A stretch of DNA of 8,549 nt, from positions 1-8,549 of the forward strand of contig JAISZW010000158.1 in assembly GCA_031284445.1 (NCBI GenBank), in the 5' to 3' direction. Positions 1 to 6,243 of the stretch are shown here, piece by piece. The DNA comes from Candidatus Methanovirga basalitermitum. Lineage in GTDB: Archaea; Methanobacteriota; Methanobacteria; Methanobacteriales; Methanobacteriaceae. The notes beneath the pieces are model-generated. The model saw only the letters and a program-made list of their open reading frames with translations, was not told where the DNA came from and did no database searches. A program made the position numbers and the translations under genes. Position 1 is the first letter of the stretch. Each line of letters begins with the position of its first letter.

Positions 1-87
1 TTATCCTTTAATTTTTAGTTAAATAGCAATCGGATTTTTATCTATATGGATTTAACTTTGTTTAAAAATTCAAAGTAGTTCAAGATT

Positions 88-206
88 AATTTTTAAATTT
101 AAATAAGTTTTAAGCTGTACTTTTTGAAACTACTATAATATATCTTTCAGATTCACCAAATACATTTTTTCATGTCTTGAATTTTTCATGAAAATGAGAC
201 ACCTTG
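88..206 (+). repeat. Solo insertion-sequence end, inverted copy of 8431-8549
   Basis: This 119-base stretch matches the reverse complement of 8431-8549 with only two differences (A at 155 and A at 159, both G in the other copy). In the right-hand copy the repeat leads directly into a decayed transposase, so this is the 5' end of the same insertion sequence. Similarity stops sharply after position 206 and no transposase follows here, so this is a solo or truncated end. The right copy reaches the window edge, so the true outer boundary may lie beyond position 88. Confidence 0.85.
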
Positions 207-581
207 TTATCTAAAATATATAGAATATAAATATTACTAATATGACGAACTATTATTATAATTTAAATTTTTAAAACTATATTATTTTTCTTTTATTTTG
301 TTTAAAAATTAGTTTTAAGATAGATACAATTTTTGTTTTTTTAAATAAAAGCAAAATATTTATATTTCATGAAATAAAAGAAGTACTATTTTTAATTAAT
401 TTGTATTGTTTTATAATTATATCTAAATCTTTTGGTTTTAAAGACCCTAAATTAGCAAAAGTCATCGTATGATTTGTATTTTTAGTTAAATATCATTATT
501 TATCCTTATTTATAGGGAAATACCTTCAAAGAAGTCATCGATTTTTCAGGGGATCAGACCCCTTGATATAGTAAAATTTAC
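207..581. other. Intergenic region with no intact gene
   Basis: No open frame of useful length or RNA gene is visible in this AT-rich stretch. A 15-base string ATTTTTAGTTAAATA at 478-492 also occurs at 11-25, and GTCATCG occurs at 461-467 and 534-540. On the minus strand a 32-codon frame (465 down to 367) reads like real protein, beginning MTFANLGSLKPKDLD, but has no ribosome binding site and is preceded in frame by a stop at 493-495. It may be the tail of a decayed gene. A separate hairpin lies at 548-563. Confidence 0.6.
548..563. promoter_or_regulatory. Small GC-rich hairpin upstream of hisG
   Basis: AGGGG at 548-552 pairs with CCCCT at 559-563 around a six-base loop. It stands out because the surrounding 600 bases have almost no G+C. 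It lies about 50 bases before hisG, upstream of the probable TATA-like sequence, so it would fit an operator or the end of an upstream transcript better than a leader structure. No T-run follows it, so a simple terminator is not supported. Its role is unknown. Confidence 0.35.
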
Positions 582-590
582 TTTAAATAA
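582..590 (+). promoter_or_regulatory. Possible TATA box for hisG
   Basis: TTTAAATAA lies about 28 bases before the hisG start codon, the spacing expected for an archaeal box A driving a transcript with almost no leader. The region is so AT-rich that similar strings are common, so this is a weak assignment. Confidence 0.3.
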
Positions 591-614
591 TTAAATTTTT
601 AAAAATGTGAGCCT

Positions 615-1475
615 ATGAAGATAAAAATTGCCGTACCTTCAAAAGGAAGAATTAGTGATCCTTCGATAGATATTTTAGAGAAAGCAGGATTAAAACTTGA
701 AGAACCGACAAATAGGAAATTGTTCTCAAAAACAAGCCATGAAAACATTGAGATCATGTTTGTAAGAGCAGCAGACATTGGTTCCTATGTAGAAGATGGA
801 GTTGTTGATATGGGAATTAGTGGCTTAGATCTAATTAAAGAATCAGATGTAAAGGTTGAAATCCTATTAGATTTAAATTTTGGAAAAACATCATTGGTTA
901 TAGCATCATCAGAATATGCTCAAATAAATTCTATAGAAGACATAGATTCTAAAATGACAATAGCTACTGAATTTCCTAATTTAACCAATGAATATCTAAA
1001 ATCATATGATTTGGATTTAAAAATTCATAAATTAAGTGGATCAACAGAAATAGCCCCCCATATTGGAGTAGCAGATTTAATAAGTGATTTAACAAGTACT
1101 GGAGAGACTTTAAAAAAAAATCATCTTAAAGTAATAGATAAAATATTGGATAGTTCAATTGTATTAATTGCTAATAAAGATAGCCATTTAAAGAAGAAAG
1201 AAACAATTGATAGTGTTAAAATTAGCATCAATGGTGTTATTAAAGCAAAAGATAAAAAATTATTGATGATGAACCTCAAAAAGAAAGATTTATCTAAAAT
1301 AAAGGATATACTGCCTAGTATGACAGGTCCAACTATTTCTAAAGTTTTAGCTAAAGATGAGATTTTAGCTATTCAAGTAATTGTAAGTGAAAATCAGGTT
1401 TTTGAACTTGTAGGTAAACTTAAAAATGCTGGGGCAAGAGATATTTTAGTCGTTCCAGTTGAAAGAATCATATAA
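615..1475 (+). CDS. hisG: ATP phosphoribosyltransferase, long form (HisG)
   Basis: HisG catalyses the committed first step of histidine synthesis, joining ATP and PRPP to give phosphoribosyl-ATP in the cytoplasm. The 286-residue protein begins with the family's N-terminal segment (KIAVPSKGRI, residues 4-12). It carries the PRPP-binding stretch around residues 141-170, with E-APHIGVADLISDLTSTG-TL matching the family signature. Residues from about 211 form the C-terminal regulatory domain, with MTGPTIS (236-242) and GARDILVVPVERI near the end. That domain marks the long form, which works without HisZ and is usually inhibited by histidine. The length is normal. A weak GTGAG precedes the ATG by three bases. 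No other his gene is in the window. The GT-B-like gene follows after 39 bases on the same strand, so co-transcription is possible. Confidence 0.97.
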   Translation: MKIKIAVPSKGRISDPSIDILEKAGLKLEEPTNRKLFSKTSHENIEIMFVRAADIGSYVEDGVVDMGISGLDLIKESDVKVEILLDLNFGKTSLVIASSEYAQINSIEDIDSKMTIATEFPNLTNEYLKSYDLDLKIHKLSGSTEIAPHIGVADLISDLTSTGETLKKNHLKVIDKILDSSIVLIANKDSHLKKKETIDSVKISINGVIKAKDKKLLMMNLKKKDLSKIKDILPSMTGPTISKVLAKDEILAIQVIVSENQVFELVGKLKNAGARDILVVPVERII

Positions 1476-1514
1476 ATTAAGAAATTCTATACTTTAGGAT
1501 ATAAGATGATTTGA

Positions 1515-2633
1515 ATGAAAATCGGATTTGCTTGCGAGTTAACTCCAGCTAAAACATTTATTCCAATTATAAAAAGATTAAAAGAAATGAATTGGGATAA
1601 ACTTGAAATAATAGCTTTAGCTCATGGAGATGGGGCAGAAGAGCTGATAAATCCATACTCAGATAAAGTTTACTACATTGGAACTGGTAGATCATCAAAA
1701 AAGAGAGGAAAGTTAATAAAATTTTATTTAATAGCTAAGGATATTATTAAAGCTATTAAATCCATGAAAAAAGAGAAGATTGACCTTTTAGTTAGTTGTG
1801 GAAATGCAGGAGATGTTAGAAAGAGCATAACAGCCGCATATATCCTGAAAATTCCTGTTATACATATGGAACAAGATATTTACAATCCAATAGAAACAAT
1901 ATCTTTGGCTAATGTCGTTACATTACCTTCAAAAAAATATAAAAAATTTGTTCAAAAAGAATATAAAATAAAAAATATTGAAGTAATCAATGGTTATCCA
2001 ATGGTAACCTACATTGATGAATTTATTAAAAATAACTTGAAAACACGAGAAGAAGTTGAAAATATCTATTTTAAAACTAAAAAATTAAAGAAATATATTT
2101 TTGTTGTCTTAGGTGGAGACCTAAGAGAAGAAGATATACCTAAGTTAATAAATTCTATAAGAAAATATAACTTTCCAATAGTTATTGCACCATATAGATT
2201 TGATAAGGAGGTAGTTGAAGAACATGTGAATCGAATATCAAATGTAGATACTATTGTTTTAGATAATTATGTTGATGTTGTAAGTTTATCAAAATATTGT
2301 GAACTTTTAATCTATGGAGCAGGAATGGGGATTACTATTGAAGCTGGAATCCTGAAAATACCAACGATAAAAATTGAAGGTTTTCATAAAATGCAGGGTA
2401 GTGTTGATTTAGCAAAATATCTAAACATTCCAGTATTAAAAATAGAAAATTTTGGCGACGACCTTGATGATTTAGATGAAATTAAGGGAGATTTAATTAA
2501 AGATAGTCATGAGTCTATTGAAAATATAATATCTTTAATTAAAAATTATAAAAACTATTCTGAAAAAAGTGGTTTTTTAAGTTATAAAGAGATTATTAAA
2601 AAAAGGAAAAAATTCTATATCAGTAGTTCATAA
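1515..2633 (+). CDS. GT-B-fold glycosyltransferase/epimerase-like protein
   Basis: This 372-residue protein has no signal peptide or membrane segment and looks cytoplasmic. It has the two-domain layout of the MurG / UDP-GlcNAc 2-epimerase superfamily. The N-terminal half starts with a beta strand (MKIGFACEL) and includes LLVSCGNAGDVRKS (91-104) and PVIHMEQD (114-121). The C-terminal half starts at YIFVVLGGDLREED (194-207) and ends with the nucleotide-sugar-site-like YGAGMGITIEAGILKIPTI (267-285). By family analogy it may transfer or modify an N-acetyl sugar, perhaps for pseudomurein or another surface glycan, but neither substrate nor exact family can be read here. The start is supported by GATGAT at 1505-1510, five bases upstream. 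It lies 39 bases after hisG, so an operon is plausible. A transposable-element copy begins two bases after its stop codon. Confidence 0.7.
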   Translation: MKIGFACELTPAKTFIPIIKRLKEMNWDKLEIIALAHGDGAEELINPYSDKVYYIGTGRSSKKRGKLIKFYLIAKDIIKAIKSMKKEKIDLLVSCGNAGDVRKSITAAYILKIPVIHMEQDIYNPIETISLANVVTLPSKKYKKFVQKEYKIKNIEVINGYPMVTYIDEFIKNNLKTREEVENIYFKTKKLKKYIFVVLGGDLREEDIPKLINSIRKYNFPIVIAPYRFDKEVVEEHVNRISNVDTIVLDNYVDVVSLSKYCELLIYGAGMGITIEAGILKIPTIKIEGFHKMQGSVDLAKYLNIPVLKIENFGDDLDDLDEIKGDLIKDSHESIENIISLIKNYKNYSEKSGFLSYKEIIKKRKKFYISSS

Positions 2634-2635
2634 GT

Positions 2636-3002
2636 GAGGGTGTAAAAAAGTGTGGAGTTTTTTTTGATTTTTGAAAAAAATTGAAAATCCTTCAAATCTT
2701 TTAATTTACTATAATATCACCCATAAGAAATGCATTATTCAAAAAATATATCAAACGCCATATAAAATAAAAAAAAATAAATTAAAATAAAGACTCTGTC
2801 AAAAATTCTGGTGATAGACCTCATAATACATCATGACTAAAAAATGGATTTTATATTTATTGATACCCAACCTAAAAGTAAATTTAAGACAATTACCAAA
2901 AATCGAAGATTTTTAGTGATTAATGGAGTATTGTAGTACTTAGCTCTATAAATGGGAAATGAAGCAATATAAGAAAAAACTCCACAAAAATTTACACCCT
3001 CC
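2636..3002. mobile_element. Non-autonomous element with terminal inverted repeats (MITE-like)
   Basis: The left end GAGGGTGTAAAAAAGTGTGG (from 2636) continues into GAGTTTTTTTT. The right end (2973-3002) is its imperfect reverse complement, GAAAAAACTCCAC followed by TTTACACCCTCC. The 367-bp interior has no transposase; the best frame is a 27-codon stretch at 2833-2916 that I do not consider a gene. The left 127 bases recur at 3922-4051. A palindrome at 2891-2923 lies inside it. GACTCTGTCAAAAAT at 2792-2806 looks like the terminus of some other IS and may be a nested remnant. The element begins right after the upstream gene's stop, and its eight-T run (2658-2665) could act as an archaeal terminator. 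I cannot see a clear target-site duplication. Confidence 0.7.
2891..2923. repeat. Palindromic hairpin repeat, copy 1
   Basis: AATTACCAAAAATC pairs with GATTTTTAGTGATT around a GAA loop, with one mismatch and one G-T pair. The first 24 bases are identical to 8191-8214, inside the unrelated transposase remnant, so this is a dispersed palindromic repeat rather than part of either element. Confidence 0.65.
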
Positions 3003-3008
3003 AAAAAT

Positions 3009-3052
3009 ATAAAAACACTTCACGACCTACTGATATAAAAATGTGTTTTTAT
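3009..3052. repeat. Inverted repeat between the MITE-like element and surE
   Basis: ATAAAAACAC (3009-3018) and GTGTTTTTAT (3043-3052) are perfect 10-base inverted repeats separated by 24 bases. They begin six bases after the right end of the MITE-like element. TATAAAA at 3034-3040 lies in the spacer. It could be an operator, a hairpin or another small element end; nothing decides between these. Confidence 0.4.
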
Positions 3053-3060
3053 GATGGAAG

Positions 3061-3069
3061 AATATATAA
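3061..3069 (+). promoter_or_regulatory. Possible TATA box for surE
   Basis: AATATATAA lies about 80 bases before the surE start, which would give a leader of roughly 50 bases. SurE is cut off from upstream transcription by the inserted element, so it needs its own promoter in this interval. AT-richness makes the exact site uncertain. Confidence 0.3.
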
Positions 3070-3146
3070 TAAGTAAAATAAGATGTTAAATGTCTCTAAT
3101 TTTTTTTTAAAAAAATATGGGCTAAACTGTTTATGTGGTAATATAT

Positions 3147-3920
3147 ATGAAAATTCTAATTTCTAATGATGATGGTATAAATTCTTCAGGACTTTTAGCA
3201 TCTAAAAATGCTGTTGAAACATTAAGAGAAACTTTAGTAGTAGCACCATCTAAACAGCAAAGTGGAATAGGTCGGGCATTAACTTTATTTGAGCCACTTC
3301 GTTTGAATCAAGTAGTATTAAAAGATGAATCTATTGGATATTCAGTATCTGGAACTCCAACTGATTCTGTAACCTTAGGATTATTTGAATTAATGGATGA
3401 AAAACCAGATTTATGTATTTCTGGAATTAATATAGGAGAAAACATCGGTAAAGGAGAGTTAACAACTTCTGGAACATTAGGAGCTGCGATGGAAGCTGCT
3501 TCCTATGGTATTCCAACGATAGCTATTTCTCAAGAGGTTACACGGGGAGACTTTAAATTTGAGGAAAGACACTTAGAGATAAACTTTGAAAATTCAAAAA
3601 GAATTCTTTATAAAATAGCTAAAAAAATCTTAGATAAAAGCCTACCTAAAGGAATAGATTTATTAAACATTAATGTTCCATCTAATCCAGCAAACCACGA
3701 TCTTTTAATATCTAAACTAGGGAAAAGAATGTTCGTTCCTAAAATAAAAACCAGATTAGATCCCCGAGGAACACCTTATTACTGGATAGATGGGACCCCA
3801 TATAATGAATATGAAGAAAAAACAGATGGTTACGGTCTGCATGTTAAAAAACAAGCAACTATAACTCCTCTTTCCTTAGATTTAGGAGTAAATTTAGATT
3901 TGTTAAAAGACTGGATTTAA
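3147..3920 (+). CDS. surE: 5'-nucleotidase SurE
   Basis: SurE is a metal-dependent phosphatase that removes phosphate from nucleoside 5'- and 3'-monophosphates in the cytoplasm. Counting from the ATG at 3147 the protein has 257 residues, normal for the family. It begins with the canonical MKILISNDDG, in which D8 and D9 bind the metal. S39 (KQQSG) and N95 (SGINIG) are the other expected metal or active-site residues. SGTPTDSVTLG (68-78) and TSGTLGAAMEA (107-117) are further SurE signatures. A GTG at 3135 would add four residues, but it lies in the GTGGTAAT that probably serves as ribosome binding site, and the family starts at the ATG. Left-end copies of one transposable element lie on both sides, so surE is bracketed by direct repeats of about 127 bp. 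There is no sign of damage. Confidence 0.97.
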   Translation: MKILISNDDGINSSGLLASKNAVETLRETLVVAPSKQQSGIGRALTLFEPLRLNQVVLKDESIGYSVSGTPTDSVTLGLFELMDEKPDLCISGINIGENIGKGELTTSGTLGAAMEAASYGIPTIAISQEVTRGDFKFEERHLEINFENSKRILYKIAKKILDKSLPKGIDLLNINVPSNPANHDLLISKLGKRMFVPKIKTRLDPRGTPYYWIDGTPYNEYEEKTDGYGLHVKKQATITPLSLDLGVNLDLLKDWI

Positions 3921-4051
3921 GGAGGGTGTAAAAAAGTGTGGAGTTTTTTTTTTGATTTTTGAAAAAAATTGAAAATCCTTCAAATCTTTTAATTTACTAT
4001 AATATCATCCATAAGAAATGCATTATTCAAAAGAATATATCAAACACCCCA
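3921..4051. mobile_element. Truncated second copy of the MITE-like element (left end only)
   Basis: It starts with GGAGGGTGTAAAAAAGTGTG immediately after the surE stop codon and follows 2636-2762 with only a few substitutions and small length changes, for example a ten-T run (3944-3953) instead of eight. Similarity ends near 4051. What follows is the 5'-truncated first member of the secreted family, and no right terminal repeat is present. The T-run may terminate surE transcription. Loss of the right end together with the neighbour's promoter and signal peptide suggests one deletion removed both. Confidence 0.75.
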
Positions 4052-4082
4052 TGAAAAAAAAATATTATAAAAAAGAATTAAG

Positions 4083-4469
4083 AAAACAACAACCACCGAC
4101 ACCACAATCGGCTGGCTACCAATCCACATCACCGACAAATCAAGCGGTCGCTGGCTATCATACATCTACATGCAACTAATAATCGACAACCACACCTACA
4201 TGTTAGGTTGGGAGTCATATAACCACCATAAATACGTGCCAGCCGTATATGTGAGTGATTTACAGACAGTAGAAGCAAGAATGGAACGAAACGACACAAT
4301 AACCGCTAAATTCTACGCTGACCGAGTAGCATGCGCAACCACTACTTGGACAAAACCAATTATCATAAATCAAGGAGATGATCTCAGCATCCTAACAGAC
4401 ACATACGGGTATAGTGCATGGATAAACATCTACCAAAATAATGAACAAGTAGCAAACACAAAATCATAA
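4083..4469 (+). pseudogene. Secreted-protein paralogue lacking start, signal peptide and promoter
   Basis: The reading frame is open from 4071 and homology to the 4511-4981 protein begins at 4083 with KTTTDTTIGWLPIHITDK, matching KTTNTDTSVGWLPIHITDK there. From there to the stop the two proteins are about 70% identical by my count, including DNHTY-LGW, SYNHHKY, TVEARME, KFYAD, LSILTDTYGYSAWINIY and NNEQVA. The part encoding the signal peptide is missing, there is an in-frame stop at 4068-4070, and the sequence before it is element-derived. An internal ATG at 4170 would give a 99-residue leaderless product without a ribosome binding site, which is unlikely to be secreted. The rest is intact with no frameshift, so the truncation may be recent, or the piece may be a donor for recombination. 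It is richer in C-ending codons than its neighbour. Confidence 0.75.
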
Positions 4470-4510
4470 AAACCATAGAAATATAAAATAATAATGGAGG
4501 AAGAAAAAGT

Positions 4511-4981
4511 ATGATGAATAATAGAGTGATACTCCCTGCAATATTCTTAATAGCTATACTCGTATCCATTAGTACAGTACCATGTACTTATGCGAAAACC
4601 ACGAATACAGACACATCGGTAGGTTGGTTACCAATCCACATTACTGATAAGCAAGGTGGAGTATGGTTATCCTACCTCTACATGGAAGTATTAGTTGATA
4701 ATCACACTTATTTGCTCGGTTGGGCGTCATATAACCATCATAAATACAAACCAGCCTTGTACGTGCCTGATATTGAGACGGTGGAGGCGAGGATGGAGCA
4801 TAATAATATGATCAATGTTAAGTTTTATGCTGATAGGTATTATTGTGCGACTACTGCTTGGACTAAAAGAATTGATGTGAGTAATGGTGATAATCTTAGT
4901 ATTTTGACTGATACGTATGGTTATAGTGCTTGGATTAATATTTATTTGAATAATGAGCAAGTTGCGAGTGCAAGATCATAA
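4511..4981 (+). CDS. Small secreted protein, unrecognised paralogous family (copy 2)
   Basis: I do not recognise this 156-residue protein. A positively charged N-terminus and hydrophobic core (about residues 7-22) ending at TYA-K (cleavage near 28) indicate a Sec signal peptide, so it is probably exported. The mature part of about 128 residues has no second membrane segment, lipobox or sorting signal, and one cysteine (residue 112). Alternating hydrophobic and polar residues and many aromatics suggest a beta-rich fold. Motifs shared with its neighbours are GWLPIH (38-43), GG-WLSY, DNHTYLLGW (63-71), VEARM (91-95), CATT-WT (112-118) and GDNLSILTDTYGY (126-138). TGGAGG at 4495-4500 places the start at 4511; an ATG at 4514 is also possible. 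The 3' half is strikingly rich in G and T and poor in C compared with the homologous half of the first copy. Confidence 0.85.
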   Translation: MMNNRVILPAIFLIAILVSISTVPCTYAKTTNTDTSVGWLPIHITDKQGGVWLSYLYMEVLVDNHTYLLGWASYNHHKYKPALYVPDIETVEARMEHNNMINVKFYADRYYCATTAWTKRIDVSNGDNLSILTDTYGYSAWINIYLNNEQVASARS

Positions 4982-4998
4982 AAATATATAAAATATAA

Positions 4999-5010
4999 TA
5001 AAAGTATATA
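4999..5010 (+). promoter_or_regulatory. Possible TATA box for the third secreted paralogue
   Basis: The interval between the second and third paralogues contains a run of alternating TA (centred near 5004-5014) about 55 bases before the ATG at 5065, followed by a strong ribosome binding site. A box A here would give a leader of roughly 30 bases. The whole interval is nearly pure A and T, so the exact site cannot be fixed. Confidence 0.3.
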
Positions 5011-5049
5011 TATACTATAAAATATATTATATTATTGATTAGGCATAAA

Positions 5050-5057
5050 GGAGGTGA
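5050..5057 (+). promoter_or_regulatory. Ribosome binding site fixing the start at 5065
   Basis: GGAGGTGA is a near-perfect Shine-Dalgarno sequence seven bases before the ATG at 5065. An upstream in-frame TTG at 5035 would place this sequence inside the coding region and spoil the signal peptide, so 5065 is preferred. Confidence 0.85.
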
Positions 5058-5064
5058 AAAAAAG

Positions 5065-5556
5065 ATGAAAACTAATAAATTAATACCTTTAATGATAATA
5101 AGCATAATAGCTATTTCAAGTGTAGGTGCAGTCAATGCAACCAATGATTTTGGAAAAGATGACTTAGGATGGTTACCAATCCATTTTAAGGACTGTCAAG
5201 GCGGCTTCTGGGTTACTTACATTGTAGCACAAGTAAAAATCAATGACAGTACGTATAATATAGGCTGGCACTCATCGGCCCGTTCAGATTTTAAAAGAAC
5301 AAAACAATATGATGATGATTATAAAAATTTTGAGACTGGTTTCGCTCATGTTGAGTCTGAAATGAAATATAATAATAAAATTAAGATAAGAGCGTTTGCT
5401 GTTCGTGTTAGTAGAGCCACTACGAGTTTTACTCCGTGGGTTACCTTTAATAAAGGTGATAAGTTGGAGTTTGTGACTGATACGTATTCTGATAAGCCTT
5501 ATACTGATTTAGAGATTTGGAGGAATGGATATCGAATTGAGAGAGTAACCTCTTAA
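5065..5556 (+). CDS. Small secreted protein, unrecognised paralogous family (copy 3)
   Basis: This 163-residue protein is a diverged member of the family of the two genes before it; its function is unknown. It begins with a clear Sec signal peptide (MKTNKLIPLMIISIIAISSV) with likely cleavage after VNA at residue 25. Shared landmarks are LGWLPIH (34-40), CQGGFWVTY (44-52), INDSTYNIGWHS (59-70), HVESEM (95-100), SRATTSFTPWV (116-126) and GDKLEFVTDTY (131-141). Compared with copy 2 it has about a dozen extra charged residues around 72-90 (SARSDFKRTKQYDDDYKNFE), probably a surface loop. The cysteine has moved: it sits at 44, and R117 replaces the cysteine of CATT. A T-rich tract follows the stop. 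Its own ribosome binding site and the 83-base gap suggest independent expression. Confidence 0.85.
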   Translation: MKTNKLIPLMIISIIAISSVGAVNATNDFGKDDLGWLPIHFKDCQGGFWVTYIVAQVKINDSTYNIGWHSSARSDFKRTKQYDDDYKNFETGFAHVESEMKYNNKIKIRAFAVRVSRATTSFTPWVTFNKGDKLEFVTDTYSDKPYTDLEIWRNGYRIERVTS

Positions 5557-5574
5557 TTTTCTTCTTTTTTTTTT
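5557..5574 (+). terminator. T-rich terminator after the secreted-protein array
   Basis: The stop codon at 5554-5556 is followed at once by a T-rich tract that includes an unbroken ten-T run (5565-5574). Archaeal termination needs such a run without a hairpin. Confidence 0.6.
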
Positions 5575-5586
5575 ATACTCCCGTGG

Positions 5587-5629
5587 TATTACTAATAGAT
5601 AATATAGTATGATGATAATATTAGTAATA
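5587..5629. repeat. 11-base inverted repeat upstream of the tail-like gene
   Basis: TATTACTAATA (5587-5597) and TATTAGTAATA (5619-5629) are perfect inverted repeats separated by 21 bases. They lie about 30 bases before the TATA box at 5658. The placement suits an operator for a regulator binding as a dimer, though a hairpin or recombination site is possible. Confidence 0.45.
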
Positions 5630-5657
5630 GCTATTAAACACATATAATGTATAAAAG

Positions 5658-5665
5658 TATATAAA
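5658..5665 (+). promoter_or_regulatory. TATA box for the tail-like gene, probably leaderless transcript
   Basis: TATATAAA lies 27 bases before the ATG at 5692 and 18 before the ATG at 5683. No ribosome binding site precedes either ATG. This spacing fits a transcript that starts at or just before the codon, favouring the ATG at 5692. Confidence 0.45.
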
Positions 5666-5682
5666 GTCCAAAACACAAACAA

Positions 5683-6243
5683 ATGATTCATATGACTACT
5701 AAAAGAGACTTCCTAAGACACACAGAAGAATACTACTGTAACTACCGAGTCATGGAAAAATACAACAACCCATGCAGAATAGGATACACCTACTCACAGG
5801 ATAAAACACTACAAGTTACAGTTAAATACACAGGAAAACCAGAAGACATCACAGATTGGATCGATAAAGTCAAACTATATGGGATAAGTGATGGTAAATA
5901 TCATGATGTGATATATAATGTAGGTAACGATCCAATAGGACTATTCACATACACCAGTAATAACTTTAATTATGAAGCCTTCGTACTATCACTAATTGAT
6001 CGTGTTGATGATTCACCTTTCATAGTCGATGAGAATATCTACTACATTGCTCCTACAAGTATTGGTGGAGGAAGACAACCAACTAATATAACCAGTCCAA
6101 ATGGTACGATAACAGTAGGTGGATCTGGTTATAATCGTACTGTTGATGTCGCATTTTCTTTAGGTGTGTTCCTTGGAAGCGTGCAGACGAAAGCAAGCCT
6201 TCCAGCTACTTTGGCAGCTGTGCAGGCTTTTATGGCCAGGTAA
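5683..6243 (+). CDS. Virus tail/fibre-like protein fragment
   Basis: The frame gives 186 residues from 5683 or 183 from the ATG at 5692; neither has a ribosome binding site. There is no signal peptide or membrane segment. The C-terminal part resembles repeated segments of tail, fibre or baseplate proteins of tailed viruses: ITSPNGTITVGGSGYNRTVD (136-155) followed by GSVQTKASLPATLAAVQAF (165-183). In such proteins SPNGTI-V-G-G--RTVDVA and VQTKA-LPATLAAVQA normally introduce further repeats, so the stop at 6241 is probably premature. The N-terminal 120 residues are unfamiliar and may belong to a baseplate or fibre attachment region. The first 200 bases are A/C-rich, like the first secreted paralogue. 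No capsid, portal, terminase or integrase is in the window, so this is an isolated remnant. The family call rests on motif memory alone. Confidence 0.5.
   Translation: MIHMTTKRDFLRHTEEYYCNYRVMEKYNNPCRIGYTYSQDKTLQVTVKYTGKPEDITDWIDKVKLYGISDGKYHDVIYNVGNDPIGLFTYTSNNFNYEAFVLSLIDRVDDSPFIVDENIYYIAPTSIGGGRQPTNITSPNGTITVGGSGYNRTVDVAFSLGVFLGSVQTKASLPATLAAVQAFMAR

Noticed and set aside
2833..2916. 27-codon frame beginning MTKKWILYLLIPN inside the MITE-like element
   Set aside because: No ribosome binding site, its 3' third is the dispersed palindrome, and the other copy of the element does not contain it.
3135..3146. GTG start for surE adding four residues
   Set aside because: The family starts MKI-ISNDDG and the GTGGTAAT string serves better as a ribosome binding site for the ATG at 3147.
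5035..5064. TTG start for the third secreted protein
   Set aside because: It would translate through the strong GGAGGTGA site and put ten charged residues before the signal peptide.
4727..5144. Two minus-strand frames of 69-77 codons over the secreted genes
   Set aside because: Low-complexity, isoleucine-rich translations opposite well-supported genes, without start signals.
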